Source of the DNA: Pseudomonadota bacterium
Lineage (GTDB): Bacteria > Pseudomonadota > Gammaproteobacteria > Burkholderiales > Thiobacillaceae
Reading direction: 5' to 3'
Assembly (NCBI GenBank): GCA_021848725.1
Contig: JAJZTS010000002.1
Location: 1 to 64,000, forward strand
DNA: 64,000 nt
Positions 8,227 to 17,255 of the stretch are shown piece by piece. The translations under genes were made by a program, and so were the position numbers. The notes beneath the pieces were generated by a model. The model had not been told where the DNA came from, searched no databases, and worked only from the letters and a program-made list of their open reading frames with translations. Position 1 is the first letter of the stretch, and the number at the start of each line of letters is the position of its first letter.

Positions 8227-11200
8227 GCCTTCACTCCCAATATGAAGCGTCGATAGAGCACCGGCAGCAGCACCAAGGTCAACGCGGTTGAAGTAAACAG
8301 GCCGCCGATCACCACCGTGGCCAGCGGTTTCTGTATCTCCGACCCCGGCCCGCTGGCAAGCAGCAGCGGAATCAGGCCGAAGGCAGTGATGCTGGCCGTC
8401 ATCAGCACGGGCCGCAGGCGACGCATGGCACCCTCGCGCACCACAAGCTCGGGCGCCAACCCCTGGTCGGCCAACTGATTGAAATAGCCGACCATCACCA
8501 CCCCGTTCAGCACGGCGATACCGAGCAATGCGATGAAGCCGACCGAGGCCGGCACCGACAGGTACTCGCCGGCAATGAACAACGCCGCCACCCCGCCGAC
8601 CATCGCGAACGGAATGTTGAGCAATACTAGGGTAGCCTGGCGCACCGAACGGAAGGTCGCGAACAACAGCAGAAAGATCAAGCCGAGCGCCAGCGGCACC
8701 ACCACCATCAAACGAGCGGCCGCCCGCTGCTGATTCTCAAACTGGCCGCCGAAGCTGACGCGGTAACCATCCGGCAACTTGACCTCGCGCGCGATGCGGG
8801 CCTTGGCCTCCTCGACGAAGCCGACCAGATCGCGGCCGACCACGTTGCTCTGCACCGTGACGAAACGCGCAGCATTCTCGCGATTGACCGCCACCGGGCC
8901 GTCGACCCGCGCCAGACGGGCTACCTCGCGCAACGGGACGGCGCTGCCCGAAGCGGTGGGAATGCGCAGCGACTCGAACACCGCAGGCGACATGCGCACC
9001 TCTTCGCCCGCCCGCAACACCAGCGGCGAGCGGCGCACCCCCTCCTGGATGCTGCCCAGACGCAGCCCTTCGAGCTGCGCCCGGAGGAACTGCGCCACCT
9101 CGTCGGCGGTCAAGCCGAAACGGCCGACCGCCAAGCGATCGATTACGACCTGGTAATACTGCACGCCCGCGTTCTTGCGACTGTAGACATCCTCGGCGCC
9201 CGGCACGGACTTGAGCAAAGTCTCGACTTGTTCGGCCAGCCGATTAAGCGTCGCGATATCGGTGCCGAACAGCTTGATCGCAAGATCGCCGCGACTGCCG
9301 GTCAGCATCTCCGACACGCGCATGTCGATCGGTTGGGTGAAGGCATAACCAATCCCCGGAAAATCGATCATGACCTTGCGAATCTCTTCCATCAGCCACG
9401 CCTTATCCGCTACCCGCCATTGCGCCATCGGCTTCAGCAACAGAAAGCTGTCGGTATCGTTCAGCCCCATCGGGTCGAGGCCCAACTCGTCGGCACCGGC
9501 ACGCGCGACCACGCCGCGCACCTCGGGCACCCGTTGCATGATTGCCTGCTGCACCCGCATATCTTGAGCCAGACTCTGTTCCAGCGAAATCGACGGCAAT
9601 TTCTCCAACTGCAGCAGCAAATCGCCCTCATCCAAGCTCGGCATGAACGATTTGCCGATGAAGGGATACATCCCCGCCGCCAGCACTAGGGCCGCAAGCG
9701 CAACCACGATCACGCTGCGCGAACGGGTCAACGCGAAACTCAATACCGGCTCGTATAAACGCATGGCCTGGCGCAACAGCCAGGGCTCGGCATGCGCGCC
9801 CTCGCGCAACAGCCAGGAGGCCAGCACCGGCACCACCGTCAACGCCAAGAGCAAGGCCGCCGCCAAGGCAAAGACAATGGTCAACGCGACCGGGATGAAT
9901 AGCTTGCCTTCCAGGCCCTGCAAGCTCAGCAAAGGCAAGAACACGATCATGATGATGAACACACCGCTTACGGTCGGCGTAGCCACCTCGCGCACGGCGC
10001 GGTAGATCAGATGCAGCTTGGGTAGCGCGGATGCACCGCTACCGGCATGGCCGACGACATTTTGGCTGCGGCCGTCCGCTGGCGCGGACTTAACATTCGC
10101 TTCGCTCATGTGAGCCTGCGCCGAAACATCGTGTTCGCTGTTTTGGCTGCGGCCGTCCGCTGGCGCGGACTTAACATTCGCTTCGCTCATGTGAGCCTGC
10201 GCCGAAACATCGTGAGCCAAATGGCTCACGATGTTTTCCACCACCACGACAGCGGCATCGACCAGCATGCCGATGGCGATGGCGAGTCCGCCCAGGCTCA
10301 TCAAGTTGGCCGACAGGCCGAATTGGCGCATCAGCAAAAAGGTCGCCAGCGCCGCCAGCGGCAGGGTCACCGCCACGGTCAGTGCGGCGCGGACATTGCC
10401 GAGGAACAGGAACAGCAGCACCAACACCAGCACGATGGCCTCGAACAAGGCCTTGCTCACCGTGCCCACCGCCCGCTCGACCAGAGTCGAGCGATCATAG
10501 AACGGGCGCACGGTCACGCCCTTCGGCAAGGTGGGGGCGATCTCGGCCAGGCGCTGTTTCACCGCTGCGATCACCTGTTGTGCATTCGCGCCCTTGAGGC
10601 CGAGCACCAAACCTTCCACCGCTTCGGCCTTGCCATCCTGAGTGACCCCCCCGTAACGGGTGACGTGGCCCAGGCGTACTGCGGCCAAATCGGCCACCCG
10701 GATCGGTACGCCATGTACGGTCTTCACGACGATGGCGGCGATGTCCTGCAGGGTGCGCACCGCACCTTCCATCCGCACTAGCCAGACCTCCTCGCCCTCG
10801 GTCAGGCTACCGGCCCCGTCGTTGCGATTGTTGCTCGCCAAGGCCGCACGCAATTCGTCCAAAGTTACGCCACGCGCGGCCATCGCAGCGTTGTCGGGCG
10901 CCACCTCGTAGGTCTTGACCAAACCGCCGAGCGCATTGACGTCGGCCACCCCGGGCAGGGTGCGCAACTGCGGCCGAATCACCCAATCGAGCAAGGCGCG
11001 CCGCTCGGTCAAACTCAGGCCGCCGCCCTCGACGGTGAACATGAACATCTCGGACAACGGCGTGGTGATCGGCGCCAACCCGCCGGACACCCCCTCGGGC
11101 AACTCGTCCAGCACGCCGTTCAGGCGTTCGCTGACCTGGCTGCGCGCCCAGTAAATATCGGTACCGTCCTCGAAATCGATGGTGATGTCGGTCAGGCCAT

Positions 11201-11462
11201 ACTTGGACATCGAGCGTAGGATGCGCTGCTTGGGGATGCCCAGCATCTCCATCTCGATCGGTGCGGCAACGCGGTTCTCGACCTCTTCCGGCGTCATGCC
11301 CGGCGCCTTCAGGATGATCTTGACCTGAGTGGTCGAGACGTCGGGAAAGGCATCGATGGGCAATTCGCGCCAGGCCATGCTGCCGAAACCGGTCAGCAGC
11401 AATGCGAGCACCGCCACCAACAGGCGCTGGGTCAGCGCAAACTCGGTTAGCCGGGCAAACAT
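8223..11462 (-). CDS. CzcA/CusA-family heavy-metal RND efflux pump with an in-frame repeat insertion
   Basis: A 1079-residue inner-membrane RND transporter of the HME group, driven by the proton gradient. It has the usual two sets of membrane helices and large periplasmic loops, and the TM4 segment GMLVDAAVVVVENI. The DFG motif of Zn/Co/Ni pumps is replaced by AIG, so the metal is uncertain. After the TM4 helix about 60 extra residues (~410-467) are encoded by two tandem copies of a palindromic element; they form a polar cytoplasmic linker containing two copies of AQAHMSEANVKSAPADGR. I chose the ATG at 11462 (MFARLTEF), which overlaps the adaptor stop as TGATG; an alternative start lies 24 bases upstream. 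The operon order is adaptor, pump, DUF3240, TolC. Confidence 0.9.
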   Translation of the reverse strand: MFARLTEFALTQRLLVAVLALLLTGFGSMAWRELPIDAFPDVSTTQVKIILKAPGMTPEEVENRVAAPIEMEMLGIPKQRILRSMSKYGLTDITIDFEDGTDIYWARSQVSERLNGVLDELPEGVSGGLAPITTPLSEMFMFTVEGGGLSLTERRALLDWVIRPQLRTLPGVADVNALGGLVKTYEVAPDNAAMAARGVTLDELRAALASNNRNDGAGSLTEGEEVWLVRMEGAVRTLQDIAAIVVKTVHGVPIRVADLAAVRLGHVTRYGGVTQDGKAEAVEGLVLGLKGANAQQVIAAVKQRLAEIAPTLPKGVTVRPFYDRSTLVERAVGTVSKALFEAIVLVLVLLFLFLGNVRAALTVAVTLPLAALATFLLMRQFGLSANLMSLGGLAIAIGMLVDAAVVVVENIVSHLAHDVSAQAHMSEANVKSAPADGRSQNSEHDVSAQAHMSEANVKSAPADGRSQNVVGHAGSGASALPKLHLIYRAVREVATPTVSGVFIIMIVFLPLLSLQGLEGKLFIPVALTIVFALAAALLLALTVVPVLASWLLREGAHAEPWLLRQAMRLYEPVLSFALTRSRSVIVVALAALVLAAGMYPFIGKSFMPSLDEGDLLLQLEKLPSISLEQSLAQDMRVQQAIMQRVPEVRGVVARAGADELGLDPMGLNDTDSFLLLKPMAQWRVADKAWLMEEIRKVMIDFPGIGYAFTQPIDMRVSEMLTGSRGDLAIKLFGTDIATLNRLAEQVETLLKSVPGAEDVYSRKNAGVQYYQVVIDRLAVGRFGLTADEVAQFLRAQLEGLRLGSIQEGVRRSPLVLRAGEEVRMSPAVFESLRIPTASGSAVPLREVARLARVDGPVAVNRENAARFVTVQSNVVGRDLVGFVEEAKARIAREVKLPDGYRVSFGGQFENQQRAAARLMVVVPLALGLIFLLLFATFRSVRQATLVLLNIPFAMVGGVAALFIAGEYLSVPASVGFIALLGIAVLNGVVMVGYFNQLADQGLAPELVVREGAMRRLRPVLMTASITAFGLIPLLLASGPGSEIQKPLATVVIGGLFTSTALTLVLLPVLYRRFILGVKA
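10060..10236. repeat. Tandem hairpin element inserted in frame in the CzcA-like gene
   Basis: Two copies of a palindromic element in direct repeat: 74 identical bases at 10060-10133 and 10141-10214, offset by 81 bases (27 codons). Each copy starts GGCTGCGGCC, has a 6-bp hairpin (GTCCGC/GCGGAC), then CTTAAC, then GTGAGCCTGCGCCGAAAC. The second copy ends in a perfect inverted repeat with 15-base arms (10205-10219 and 10222-10236) and a 2-base centre. The right arm is the normal coding sequence for ENIVS of the pump, so the left arm is an inverted copy of the host gene. A related copy lies at 52621-52707. Confidence 0.8.
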
Positions 11463-12550
11463 CACTCCCCCCCGCCGCCAAGCCAAGCCGATTTGATCGC
11501 GGCCAAGCCTTCGACGGCGATACGCTCACCCGGCTTAAGCGCCGCCACGACGGTCACGAACTGGCCGCCTTGGGCGCCGATCTTCACCGGCAGCGGCGCG
11601 AAGCCGCCGGCACGCTCGACGAAGACATAACTCTGGCCCTGCTGATAGACCAGCGCCCGGCTAGGAACGCGCCACTGGCCGGTGCCGCTCAGGCCCTCGA
11701 AACGGACCTCGACGCTTTGATGCAAGCGCAAAGCCCCGTCCGGATTGGCGATGCGTGCCCGCACCGGCACGCTCTGCGCCGCATCGACGCTACGCCCGAT
11801 CGCCAACACCGTACCGGCCGCCTGGCTGCCGGCCAGGTTCACCTTCTGGCCCTTGCGCAATTGCGCGGCCAGCGCGGCCGGCACCCGGATATCCAACCAG
11901 ACCGGGTCAGTACGCACCAAGCGCAATAGTGGGGCCGCCGCCTCGACCCGCATGCCGCTTGCCGCCGCCTGCTCGACCACACTGCCGGCGATCGGTGCGA
12001 CGATGCGTATGCGGTCGAACAAGCGCTCGCCACGTTTGACCGCCTCGACCTCGGCGCGCGACAACCCCATCAAACCGAGCCAAGCTCGCCGTTCCTTGAG
12101 TGTGGCCCGCGCCTGCTCCAGCGCGGCCTGGCTCGCCTGCAAGCGGCCCTCGGCGATGATGCCCTCGCGGAACAGGGCCTCATCGCGACGATAGACCGTC
12201 TCGGCCAAGCGGAAGCGCGTCGCGGCCTCGACCGTTTCGCGCTGACCGCTGACGATTTCCTGGCTGCGCAGCACCAGCAAGACCTGTCCGGCAGCGACCT
12301 GCTCGCCGACCGCCGTGTGCAGTTCGGTGACCAAACCGGCCACCGGCGCCGCGATGAAACGCTCCTGTGCGGGCGGCACCATGACCGTGGCCGGCACGCC
12401 GAGCGAGGCACCGCCGACATCGGCCTCGACCGGCACGCTGGCAATGCGCAGCGCTGCGCGCTGGGTCGCATTGATCGGAATGAGGACATCCGCCGCCTGG
12501 ACCGAACCGGCCAGAGCGACAGTCAACAACAAAATCGACAAACGAGGCAT
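11462..12550 (-). CDS. RND efflux periplasmic adaptor (CzcB-like)
   Basis: A 362-residue membrane-fusion protein linking the RND pump to the TolC-like duct. A signal peptide (MPRLSILLLTVALAGSVQAA) is followed by a lipoyl/barrel-sandwich half (FIAAPVAGLV), an alpha-helical hairpin around residues ~120-175, the second lipoyl half (IVAPIAGSVVEQ), a beta-barrel, and a membrane-proximal domain ending in KPGERIAVEGLAAIKSAWL. The ATG at 12550 places the signal peptide at the N-terminus; an upstream extension of 18 residues is open but has no signal-like character. No His-rich metal-binding N-terminal extension, as in CzcB, is present. The stop overlaps the pump start by one base. Confidence 0.88.
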   Translation of the reverse strand: MPRLSILLLTVALAGSVQAADVLIPINATQRAALRIASVPVEADVGGASLGVPATVMVPPAQERFIAAPVAGLVTELHTAVGEQVAAGQVLLVLRSQEIVSGQRETVEAATRFRLAETVYRRDEALFREGIIAEGRLQASQAALEQARATLKERRAWLGLMGLSRAEVEAVKRGERLFDRIRIVAPIAGSVVEQAAASGMRVEAAAPLLRLVRTDPVWLDIRVPAALAAQLRKGQKVNLAGSQAAGTVLAIGRSVDAAQSVPVRARIANPDGALRLHQSVEVRFEGLSGTGQWRVPSRALVYQQGQSYVFVERAGGFAPLPVKIGAQGGQFVTVVAALKPGERIAVEGLAAIKSAWLGGGGE

Positions 12551-12633
12551 GGCATTCCCCAAGGTACGGCCAAACGCCTGGCCGGATACGGATAGCAAAC
12601 ACAATCGGGCCCTAATGACCCAAGCTTAGGCGA

Positions 12634-13023
12634 TCAGAGGCGAGGTGGGGCGCAGGGATAAGGGACGAGCGGCCATTCAGCGCGTAGGGGATTAGGTCGA
12701 CTTAGCGAAGCCGTTGTTGGCCGACGATATGCGAACGCACGCGGCCAGGAAGGCTGCGCCGGAACGAAGTCGAGCGATCCAAGATTGGCCGCGGCCATGC
12801 GGTATGCGCGCGCCGGCAGGGCCAGCTCCACACCGATGCCGGCAGGTTCATGCGTAGCGGCATGCAGACTCGGCGTAAGCTCATCGAACTCGACGCCATC
12901 GAGATGGATGCCATGCTGCGCGGCATGCTCATGAGCGCCGGCCGCATGGGCGTGCAGCAGCGGCAATAGGCATTGCAGCAGCACGAACAACCACAGGACG
13001 AGATGGCGGGCAGGACGCGTCAT
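12634..13023 (-). CDS. Small exported His-containing protein at the head of the RND operon
   Basis: A 129-residue protein with an N-terminal hydrophobic segment (LVLWLFVLLQCLLPLLHAHA) and a cluster of histidines directly after it (HAHAAGAHEHAAQH), then no recognisable domain. It ends 83 bases before the adaptor start on the same strand. Small exported His-rich proteins of the CzcI/CzcE kind often precede czc-type operons and sense or buffer metal in the periplasm; I infer a similar role from position and histidine content only. The chosen ATG at 13023 is the first in-frame ATG ahead of the hydrophobic segment. Confidence 0.55.
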   Translation of the reverse strand: MTRPARHLVLWLFVLLQCLLPLLHAHAAGAHEHAAQHGIHLDGVEFDELTPSLHAATHEPAGIGVELALPARAYRMAAANLGSLDFVPAQPSWPRAFAYRRPTTASLSRPNPLRAEWPLVPYPCAPPRL

Positions 13024-13067
13024 TGCCACGAATTAGACCCGATATAAGCGCCACTCGGCAAGCCCGG

Positions 13068-14357
13068 CTAGCTCGCCGGGCCGTAGAGCAGCCGCGGCAG
13101 CCACAGGCTGAGCTGCGGCACGTAGGTCACCAGCAGCAGCACCGCCGTCACCACCAGGATCCACGGCGCCGCGGCCAGCGTGGTCTCGGTCAGCCCCATG
13201 CGGGCCAGACCGCTGGCGACGTAAAGATTGAGCCCGACCGGCGGCGTGATCATGCCCAACTCCATATTGATGGTCATCACGATGCCAAGGTGGACCGGAT
13301 CGATGCCCAGTTGTTGCGCGACCGGCAGAAAGATCGGCGCCAAGATCAAAATGATCGAGCTCGGCTCCATGAAATCGCCGGCGAAAAACAGCAGCACGTT
13401 GACCACCAGCAGGAACATCCAGGGCGCGAGCCCCTGGTCGATGATCCACTGTGCCAGGTTTTGCGGGATATTCTCGCTGGTCAGCAGGAAGGAGAACAGG
13501 ATCGCATTGGTAATGATGTAAAGCAGCATCGCGCTCATATTGGCCGCTTGCAGCAACACGCGGGGCACGTCCTTGAGCTTGAGTTCCTTGTAGATGAACA
13601 CCGCAATGACGAAGGCATAAACGGCCGATACCGCCGCCGCCTCGGTCGGCGTGAAGATGCCACCGTAAATACCGCCGATCACGATCACCACCAGGAACAG
13701 GCCCCAGACCGAGCCGCGGAAGGCATGCCACACCTCTCGCAGGCTGGCCCGGGGCAAGGTTGGGTAGCCGTGCCGCCTGGCCACCAGCCAGGTCACCAGC
13801 AGCAAGACCACCGCCATGAGGATGCCGGGCACCACGCCGGCGATAAACAACTGGCCGATGCTGGTGCTGGTCGACACGCCGTAGATGATGAGCACAATGG
13901 ACGGCGGGATCAGGATGCCCAGGCCGCCCGAGGTGGCGACCACACCGACGCCGAACTTTTTCGGGTAGCCGTGCTGCATCATGGCCGGGATCATGATCGA
14001 GCCGATGGCCACCACCGTGGCCGGGCTGGAACCGGACACCGCTGCGAAGAAGGCGCAGGACAGCACCGCCGACATGGCCAAGCCGCCGCGGAAGGAGCCA
14101 ACCAAGGCGGTAGCGAAGCGGATGATGCGCCGCGCCACGCCGCCGGTGGTCAGGAAGGCGCCGGACAGGATAAAGAATGGGATGGCCATGATCGCGAACT
14201 GATCCAGGCCGGTGAACAGCCGTTGCGACACGATCTCGATCGGAATGGTCGAGAAGGTGAACAGGAAGGCCAGCACGGTCAGGCCCAGCGCGATGGAGAT
14301 CGGCATGCCGGTCAGCAGCAGCACGACCAGCAGCAGCGCGATGATGAGTCCGCTCAC
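13068..14357 (-). CDS. dctM: TRAP transporter large permease, DctM
   Basis: A 429-residue, very hydrophobic protein with about twelve predicted membrane helices. It belongs to the DctM family, the Na+-coupled translocation subunit of TRAP transporters, with typical segments such as GIPIPPS-like GILIPPSIVLIIYG and GMITPPVGLNLYV. I chose the GTG at 14357, which overlaps the dctQ stop as GTGA, so the two membrane subunits are translationally coupled. A 7-bp hairpin (13062-13080) spans the stop codon without a T-tract. Confidence 0.92.
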   Translation of the reverse strand: MSGLIIALLLVVLLLTGMPISIALGLTVLAFLFTFSTIPIEIVSQRLFTGLDQFAIMAIPFFILSGAFLTTGGVARRIIRFATALVGSFRGGLAMSAVLSCAFFAAVSGSSPATVVAIGSIMIPAMMQHGYPKKFGVGVVATSGGLGILIPPSIVLIIYGVSTSTSIGQLFIAGVVPGILMAVVLLLVTWLVARRHGYPTLPRASLREVWHAFRGSVWGLFLVVIVIGGIYGGIFTPTEAAAVSAVYAFVIAVFIYKELKLKDVPRVLLQAANMSAMLLYIITNAILFSFLLTSENIPQNLAQWIIDQGLAPWMFLLVVNVLLFFAGDFMEPSSIILILAPIFLPVAQQLGIDPVHLGIVMTINMELGMITPPVGLNLYVASGLARMGLTETTLAAAPWILVVTAVLLLVTYVPQLSLWLPRLLYGPAS

Positions 14358-14893
14358 TCCGGTATCTCCCCAGGGTCGCCGTAATGATGGCCGGGCAAGG
14401 GCTGCCCCTGGGCATAGGCCAGCAGGACCTGGACGAAGCGATAGCACATCAAGCCGGAACCGAGCGGAATGGCCAGATAAATAATCCACATCGGCATCCC
14501 CAGATCGGGCGAAACCTGGCCCAGTTCGCTGATATGCAGCACGAACCGGGTACCGAGCAGGGCGATCACCGCAGTAAAGAAGGCGCCGGAGAGCAGGCTG
14601 AACACGACGAAGAACCGCTGTTTGGCGCCATCGAGTTTGCGCACCAGCACATCGACGCCGACATGGATGCCGGTGCGCACACCATAGGCGGCACCGAACT
14701 TGGCCATCCAGATGAACAGATAGATACAGGCCTCTTGTGCCCAATTGACCTCGATATGCCGGGTGTATTGCCACACCCAGCCAATGCTCGAGGTGTAGCG
14801 ATGCACGATGGCGAAAAAAACGATCAGCGTCGCCAGGGCCATGAAGCTGGCGATCAGCGTTTCCTCCAGACGATCGAGCAGACGGTTGAGCAT
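14354..14893 (-). CDS. dctQ: TRAP transporter small permease, DctQ
   Basis: A 179-residue membrane protein with four predicted helices, matching the DctQ family. It pairs with DctM in the inner membrane and is needed for transport. The conserved WAQEACIYLFIW segment in the second helix is visible. Its start codon lies immediately downstream of a hairpin with a T-tract that follows dctP, suggesting that the permease genes are expressed at a lower level than the binding protein. Confidence 0.9.
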   Translation of the reverse strand: MLNRLLDRLEETLIASFMALATLIVFFAIVHRYTSSIGWVWQYTRHIEVNWAQEACIYLFIWMAKFGAAYGVRTGIHVGVDVLVRKLDGAKQRFFVVFSLLSGAFFTAVIALLGTRFVLHISELGQVSPDLGMPMWIIYLAIPLGSGLMCYRFVQVLLAYAQGQPLPGHHYGDPGEIPE

Positions 14894-14918
14894 AAAAAAC
14901 GGCGGCCCGAGGCCGCCG
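14894..14918 (-). terminator. Intra-operon terminator-like hairpin between dctP and dctQ
   Basis: On the minus strand a perfect 8-bp stem (CGGCGGCC/GGCCGCCG at 14900-14918, 3-base loop) is followed directly by six T residues and then the dctQ ATG. It looks like a Rho-independent terminator or a 3'-protecting hairpin for a separate dctP message. Confidence 0.75.
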
Positions 14919-14928
14919 CGTCATGGGT

Positions 14929-16011
14929 TTATTGGGCTTTTGCCGGCTTGGCCTTTTCCTTGGCCTTGGTCTTGACCTTGTCTCTAGGCTTGACGGTAGC
15001 CGCCAGTCGTTCTTTCTCGACCTCGGCGGCGATGCCATAGGCCCCCTGGATCAAATCCTTGCCGATGACGTCTTCGAACTGCTTATGCACCGGCAACAAG
15101 ACCTTGTGCCATTCCAAGCGGCCTGCCAGCGGCAAGACATAGATCTCGGTCTTCCCGGCTTTGCGCACCGCCTCCAGCGCGTCGTCGTTCTCCTTCTGGG
15201 CGATCTCGCGTTCGTACTTGGTCGCATCGGCCATCGCCTTTTCCAGGATCGGCCGGATATCGGCCGGCAGCTCATCCCAGAACTTCTTGTTCACGATCAC
15301 CGCGTAGCCGAGATAGCCGTGATCGGAAATGGTCAAGTGCTTCTGCACCTCGTGCATCTTCTGGGTGTAGAGGTTGGACACCGGGTTCTCGGTGCCGTCG
15401 ACCACGCCCTGCTGCAAGGCGGTGTAGACCTCGGAGAAGGCCATCACTTGCGGCAATGCGCCTAATGCCTTCATCTGCGCATCGAGCACCTTGGACGACT
15501 GGATGCGCATCTTCAAGCCTTGAAAATCGCTGACCTTGCGCAAGGGCCGGTTCGCGCTCATTTGCTTGAAACCGTTGTCCCAGAAGGCCAGCCCCTTGAT
15601 GCCCTTGCTCTCCAGCATACCGAATAGTTGCTTGCCGATATCGCCGTCCATCACCCGATACAGGGTCTCCTTGTTCGGGAAGATATAAGGCAGGTCGAAC
15701 AGTTCGAAGGAGCGCACGCCGAGCGGGCCGAATTTGGACAGGCTCGGCGCCAGCATCTGTACCGCACCCAGCTGCAAGGCCTCCATCTCTTCGCGGTCCT
15801 TATAGAGCTGGCTGTTCGGATAGACCTCAACCTTGACCCGCCCGCCGGTACGCTCCTCGACCAAGGTCTTGAAATAGTCGGCGGCCTTGCCCTTGGGGGT
15901 GTTGGGTGCAACGACGTGGGAAAACTTGATGACGATGGGATCGGCGGCTCGGGCGAAAGGGACCGCCAACCACGCCAGGGTAAACAGGATAAGCGCTCGC
16001 TTGAGGATCAT
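14929..16011 (-). CDS. dctP: TRAP transporter periplasmic solute-binding protein, DctP
   Basis: A 360-residue binding protein of the DctP family. A signal peptide ends near FARAA, followed by IVIKFSHVVAPNTPKG and the conserved GLKMRIQSSKVLDAQMKALGA region, whose arginine usually clamps the carboxylate of the ligand, and NPVSNLYTQKMHEVQKH. The ligand is probably an organic acid, but the exact compound cannot be read from sequence. The C-terminus carries an unusual Lys/Ala-rich tail of ~20 residues (KTKAKEKAKPAKAQ). An AGGAG ribosome site sits 7 bases ahead of the ATG. It is the first gene of the dctPQM operon. Confidence 0.92.
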   Translation of the reverse strand: MILKRALILFTLAWLAVPFARAADPIVIKFSHVVAPNTPKGKAADYFKTLVEERTGGRVKVEVYPNSQLYKDREEMEALQLGAVQMLAPSLSKFGPLGVRSFELFDLPYIFPNKETLYRVMDGDIGKQLFGMLESKGIKGLAFWDNGFKQMSANRPLRKVSDFQGLKMRIQSSKVLDAQMKALGALPQVMAFSEVYTALQQGVVDGTENPVSNLYTQKMHEVQKHLTISDHGYLGYAVIVNKKFWDELPADIRPILEKAMADATKYEREIAQKENDDALEAVRKAGKTEIYVLPLAGRLEWHKVLLPVHKQFEDVIGKDLIQGAYGIAAEVEKERLAATVKPRDKVKTKAKEKAKPAKAQ

Positions 16012-16100
16012 GGTCGTCTCCTAACGGTTGCCTGAGGTAACACCACCAGCGTAGAGGCCCGGCCAACGGCGGGCAAGCTTTAAATCTTCACAGCCCGCGC

Positions 16101-17255
16101 CTAGGCGGCCAAGACATTGTTCAGGGTGATCAACGAGATATCGTCATGCGCCACGCGCCCGGTCCCCAGATGGGCCCGCACGGCCGAGACGATGCTGGCA
16201 TGAGGATCGCTCGCGCCCTGCAAGGCGGCCAGCACCGCCGCCTCACCGAAGGCTTTACCCTTGGCATCCTCGGCATCCACCAAGCCATCCGAAAATAGGT
16301 TGAGCGTCCAGTCCCGCTCCGATTGCCAGACCTGCGTGCGCGCATCGAAGCGTGACGCGTCGATAATGCCCAATGGCGGATGCATGGACTCGAAACGGCA
16401 AATCAGGCTGCCGTCGCGGCCGGTCAGCAAGGCGGCTGGATTGCCACCGTTCCAGACTTCGATCGTCTGATTTTCCCGATCGATACAAACCAATGTCGCC
16501 GCCACGAAATAACCGCGCGGAATCTGGCGGGCCAACTGAATATTCATCTCTTGCACGATGGTGGAGAGATTGAAGCCACGTTCGCCCATGGTGCGGAAGA
16601 TCTGCGCCGTAGGCAGCAAGGGGAGCGCTGCCGGCAGGCCATGGCCCATGGAATCGGCATGGAGCAGATACAAATGGCCGGAACGCGAACGGTTGGCGAC
16701 CAACAGGTCGCCACTGAATCGAGTGGCCGGCTCCAGCCACATCTCCAAACCCGCGTCCTCGGTCGACGCGGCCTTGATCATCAAAGACATCAGCTCGCGC
16801 GCGATCTCTTGCTCGAATTCGGCGTGCTCGCGGTAGTTCTGCAACTCGGCCGTCACCTCGGCCAGCTTTTGCTGCATGCCGGCGATGCGCTGCATGGCGC
16901 GGATCTTGGCCTTGAGCACTTCCAGATCGACCGGCTTGCAAATAAAGTCGTCGCCGCCGGCTTCCAGGCCGCGGACCATATCGACGGACTGATCGAGCGC
17001 GCTGATGAAGATGATCGGCAACCAACGGTCCCCAGCCATCTCGCGCATGCGGCGCGTCGCCTCGTGCCCGCCTATGCCCGGCATCATCACATCCATCAGC
17101 ACCAGATCGGGCGACTCGCGACCGAACAATTCCAATGCCTGCTCGCCGCTGGCCGCCACGCGCACGGCATGGCCCTCGTCCTCTAGGCAGGCACGCAAGA
17201 AGGCTACGTTTTGCGGTATATCGTCGGCGATCAGCACCTTGAATGCATTAGCCAT
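16101..17255 (-). CDS. Response regulator with PPM/SpoIIE-type phosphatase output (RsbU-like)
   Basis: A 384-residue protein. A receiver domain (~5-125: IADDIPQN, phospho-acceptor in LVLMDVMMPG, Lys in CKPVD) is joined by a coiled-coil linker (~130-170) to a PPM phosphatase domain with FSGDLLVAN, DSMGHGLPAALPLL, FSDGLVDAED and DDISLITL, the metal-binding positions of the SpoIIE/RsbU family. It should dephosphorylate a phosphoserine/threonine protein, classically an anti-sigma-factor antagonist; none is encoded nearby. The ATG at 17255 lies inside the 3' end of the HD-GYP gene, giving an 8-base overlap, so it is the third gene of the coupled signalling operon. Confidence 0.87.
   Translation of the reverse strand: MANAFKVLIADDIPQNVAFLRACLEDEGHAVRVAASGEQALELFGRESPDLVLMDVMMPGIGGHEATRRMREMAGDRWLPIIFISALDQSVDMVRGLEAGGDDFICKPVDLEVLKAKIRAMQRIAGMQQKLAEVTAELQNYREHAEFEQEIARELMSLMIKAASTEDAGLEMWLEPATRFSGDLLVANRSRSGHLYLLHADSMGHGLPAALPLLPTAQIFRTMGERGFNLSTIVQEMNIQLARQIPRGYFVAATLVCIDRENQTIEVWNGGNPAALLTGRDGSLICRFESMHPPLGIIDASRFDARTQVWQSERDWTLNLFSDGLVDAEDAKGKAFGEAAVLAALQGASDPHASIVSAVRAHLGTGRVAHDDISLITLNNVLAA

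Noticed and set aside
10060-10236. Reading the tandem palindromes as a CRISPR array
   Set aside because: Only two units, spacer of 7 bases, no cas genes, and the repeats are translated in frame inside the pump gene.
13023-14415. Long open frames on both strands across dctM in other frames (for example + strand 13023-14384)
   Set aside because: They are shadows of a GC-rich membrane protein gene; translations are His/Gln/Asp-rich without domains, while the dctM frame matches its family throughout.
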